From Candidatus Staskawiczbacteria bacterium RIFCSPHIGHO2_02_FULL_34_10 (GTDB lineage: Bacteria; Patescibacteriota; Minisyncoccia; Minisyncoccales; Staskawiczbacteraceae): a DNA stretch of 6,108 nt. Below, in pieces: positions 5,085 to 6,108 of this stretch (position 1 is the stretch's first letter; the number at the start of each line of letters is the position of its first letter). Under the pieces are notes generated by a model. That model searched no databases and had not been told where the DNA came from. It worked only from the letters and a program-made list of their open reading frames with translations. A program made the position numbers and the translations under genes. Location of the stretch: the NCBI GenBank assembly GCA_001821915.1, contig MHOR01000033.1, positions 1 through 6,108 on the forward strand, in the 5' to 3' direction.

Positions 5085-5519
5085 ATGAAAACATATATTT
5101 TTAAAATCAGTTTGTTGCGGAGTCCGAAAATTACTCGAGAAATTGAGGTTCTGGAAAATATTAGTTTATATAAATTAGCAGAAGTGATTATTGATTCTTA
5201 TAATTTTGATTTTGACCATTGTTTTGGATTTTTTAGTAAAATTCAAGAAAATCAATATTTTGATTCGGAGAAAAAATATGAACTATTTACTGACTTGATA
5301 GAGGAAGGCGAAAATCTTGAGCCAACGGGCGCAGAAAGCGTAAAAAAGACAAAAGCAAAAGATGTGTGGAGTAATGTGGGAGATAAAATGATGTTCTTGT
5401 TTGATTATGGCGATAGTTGGCAATTTATTGTTGAATTAAAAAGTTTTGGGAGTAAAGATATTAGTAAAAAGTACCCCTTAGTTTTAAACAAAACAGGAAA
5501 AGCGTCAAGACAATATTAA
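5085..5519 (+). CDS. Plasmid pRiA4b ORF-3 family protein (IS1096 TnpR-like)
   Basis: The 144 residues fit the short form of the pRiA4b ORF-3 family. The start MKTYIFKISLLRSPKITREI matches the usual beta strand with K-I-x-L then R-x-I. A helix with LYKLAEVIIDSYNF (28-41) and DHCFGFF (44-50) follows. The signature FLFDYGDSWQFIVEL is at 104-118, and the ending KYPLVLNKTGKASRQY resembles the family's YPR-G-PPQY close, so the protein looks complete. Members occur on plasmids and as passengers in IS1096-type elements. Their biochemical function is not established, and TnpR-like is a label rather than a shown resolvase activity. The ATG has no Shine-Dalgarno and sits about 6 nt after the predicted start of transcription. 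The gene is preceded by the palindromic operator and followed after 57 nt by hicBA. Confidence 0.8.
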   Translation: MKTYIFKISLLRSPKITREIEVLENISLYKLAEVIIDSYNFDFDHCFGFFSKIQENQYFDSEKKYELFTDLIEEGENLEPTGAESVKKTKAKDVWSNVGDKMMFLFDYGDSWQFIVELKSFGSKDISKKYPLVLNKTGKASRQY

Positions 5520-5541
5520 AAAATGAAAACAAAAATAAAAT

Positions 5542-5569
5542 TTGACTTAAGTTTAAATTTTAGTAATAT
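5542..5569 (+). promoter_or_regulatory. Promoter of hicBA, predicted to give a leaderless transcript
   Basis: TTGACT at 5542-5547, a 16-nt spacer and TAATAT at 5564-5569. Transcription would begin at about 5576-5577, that is at the hicB ATG itself. TATATA at 5567-5572 is an alternative -10 with a longer spacer. The region is very AT-rich, which lowers certainty. No clear palindromic operator is present. Confidence 0.45.
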
Positions 5570-5576
5570 ATAAAAT

Positions 5577-5795
5577 ATGAGGAAGATAAGTTTTAAAAAT
5601 ATTGTTTGGAAAGAGGGCAAGTATTATGTTGCCCAGTGTTTGAATGTTGATGTGTCTAGTTTCGGCAACACAAAAAAAGAAGCTTTAGTTAATTTACAAG
5701 AAGCATTGACTCTATATTTTAAAGACAATAAAAATCTAAAAACATCTAAAATTGAGCATCCAGAATTGGTTGATTTAATGTTAAACCATGCCTAA
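5577..5795 (+). CDS. hicB: HicB family antitoxin
   Basis: HicB binds and neutralises the HicA RNase. The 72-residue protein has the HicB degenerate RNase H-like core: KEGKYYVAQCLNVDVSSFGNTKKEALVNLQEALTLYF at 12-48, matching the family pattern of Y-x-A-x-C-x-x-x-x-V then G-x-T-x-x-E-A-x-x-N-x-x-E-A. It stops soon after, so it lacks the C-terminal helix-turn-helix or ribbon-helix-helix domain that longer HicB proteins use for autoregulation. It is encoded before the toxin and its last 8 bp overlap hicA, which implies translational coupling. There is no Shine-Dalgarno, and the promoter suggests a leaderless start. The order antitoxin-toxin and the short form are both common in the family. Confidence 0.9.
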   Translation: MRKISFKNIVWKEGKYYVAQCLNVDVSSFGNTKKEALVNLQEALTLYFKDNKNLKTSKIEHPELVDLMLNHA

Positions 5796-6006
5796 GTTGT
5801 ATTCGTCTAAGCATATTGCCAAAGTCCTTCAGAGTAAGGACTTTCTTTATATTTCTCAAAGAGGTAGTCATGTGAAATTTTGTAAATATAATAAAAATAC
5901 AACATTAACTGTTATAGTCCCAGCAAATAAAAAGGAAATTCCATATGGAACCTTTAAATCTATTTTGCGCCAATCTAAATTAACAGAAGAAGATTTTAAT
6001 ATGTAA
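5788..6006 (+). CDS. hicA: HicA family toxin (mRNA interferase)
   Basis: HicA is a small RNase with a double-stranded-RNA-binding-like fold that cleaves mRNA and stops growth when free of HicB. The 72 residues show the family layout: helix 1 with SKHIAKVLQSKDF (7-19), strand with YISQRGSHVKFCKY (21-34) holding the catalytic-type G26-S27-H28, a second strand with TTLTVIVPANKKEIPYGTF (38-56, family form VP-H-x-K-E-I-x-x-G-T), and a final helix with ILRQSKLTEEDF. His28 is present, so the toxin appears active. One oddity is N47-K48 where most members have a His before the KEI motif. The start ATG overlaps the end of hicB. The next gene begins 13 nt after the stop, with no terminator between. Confidence 0.92.
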   Translation: MPKLYSSKHIAKVLQSKDFLYISQRGSHVKFCKYNKNTTLTVIVPANKKEIPYGTFKSILRQSKLTEEDFNM

Positions 6007-6019
6007 AATATCAAACTCT

Positions 6020-6108
6020 ATGGATATAGAAAAGGAAATTAATTTAATAAAAGAAAGGAATAAAAAAGTTGAAGCAGACAAAGCATGGGAAACGAGTTTG
6101 TTCCGAGT
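6020..6108 (+). CDS. N-terminus of a small hypothetical protein (truncated by right window edge)
   Basis: ATG at 6020 opens a frame that stays open for 29 codons to the window end, beginning MDIEKEINLIKERNKKVEAD and continuing with KAWETSLFR. The visible part is a charged, probably helical segment. I recall similar N-termini (MxIEKEIxxIKxRNxRVExDKAWExS) on short proteins with a following membrane helix in Patescibacteria genomes. The helix would lie beyond the window. It starts 13 nt after hicA with no Shine-Dalgarno and could be co-transcribed with hicBA. Function is unknown. Confidence 0.6.
   Translation, partial: MDIEKEINLIKERNKKVEADKAWETSLFR

Noticed and set aside
5523..5573. 16-codon frame MKTKIKFDLSLNFSNI whose start resembles that of the 5085 gene
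   Set aside because: The similarity (AAAAATGAAAACA) is short and in A-rich DNA. It may be a remnant but cannot be supported as a gene.

Overview
The window is AT-rich bacterial DNA with every recognisable gene on the + strand. Its gene content (a NusA with a low-complexity tail, a membrane H+-pyrophosphatase, many short proteins, a small hicBA pair) and the near absence of Shine-Dalgarno sequences suggest a small-genome bacterium of the Patescibacteria/CPR (Parcubacteria-like) type. That assignment is an inference from gene style, not a proof.

Layout. 1-415: the tail of an unidentified gene entering from the left, then a small two-helix membrane protein behind an extended -10 promoter. 416-848 has no protein gene but is dense in signals. 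A near-consensus promoter (420-447) and a terminator with a C(UUCG)G tetraloop (560-586) bracket a roughly 130-nt RNA with a C-rich, almost G-free stretch. A second promoter of nearly the same design (607-635) runs into another terminator hairpin (665-693), which looks like an attenuated leader of nusA. A foldback AT-rich repeat (696-842) then reaches almost to the nusA start. 849-2216 is nusA. 2229-2346 is an inverted, diverged copy of the same repeat. 2347-4341 is hppA, a K+-independent-type proton-pumping pyrophosphatase, closed by a terminator at 4350-4378.

4385-4951 encodes a YdjM/DUF457-like membrane protein. 4964-5025 is a G-run array that could form quadruplexes and may be a decayed mobile-element end. 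5044-5072 is a promoter overlaid by a 26-bp symmetric operator-like palindrome. 5085-5519 encodes a plasmid pRiA4b ORF-3 family protein. 5577-6006 is a HicB antitoxin/HicA toxin pair overlapping by 8 bp, and 6020-6108 is the start of another small protein cut by the window edge.

Functionally there are two parts. The left part is housekeeping: transcription elongation/termination (NusA) and pyrophosphate-driven ion pumping (HppA), separated by inverted copies of one repeat. The right part is accessory: a toxin-antitoxin pair, a mobile-element-associated protein family and a G-rich remnant. The least explained items are the C-rich RNA, the nusA leader terminator, the inverted foldback repeats and the palindromic operator. 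No single new system is proven.
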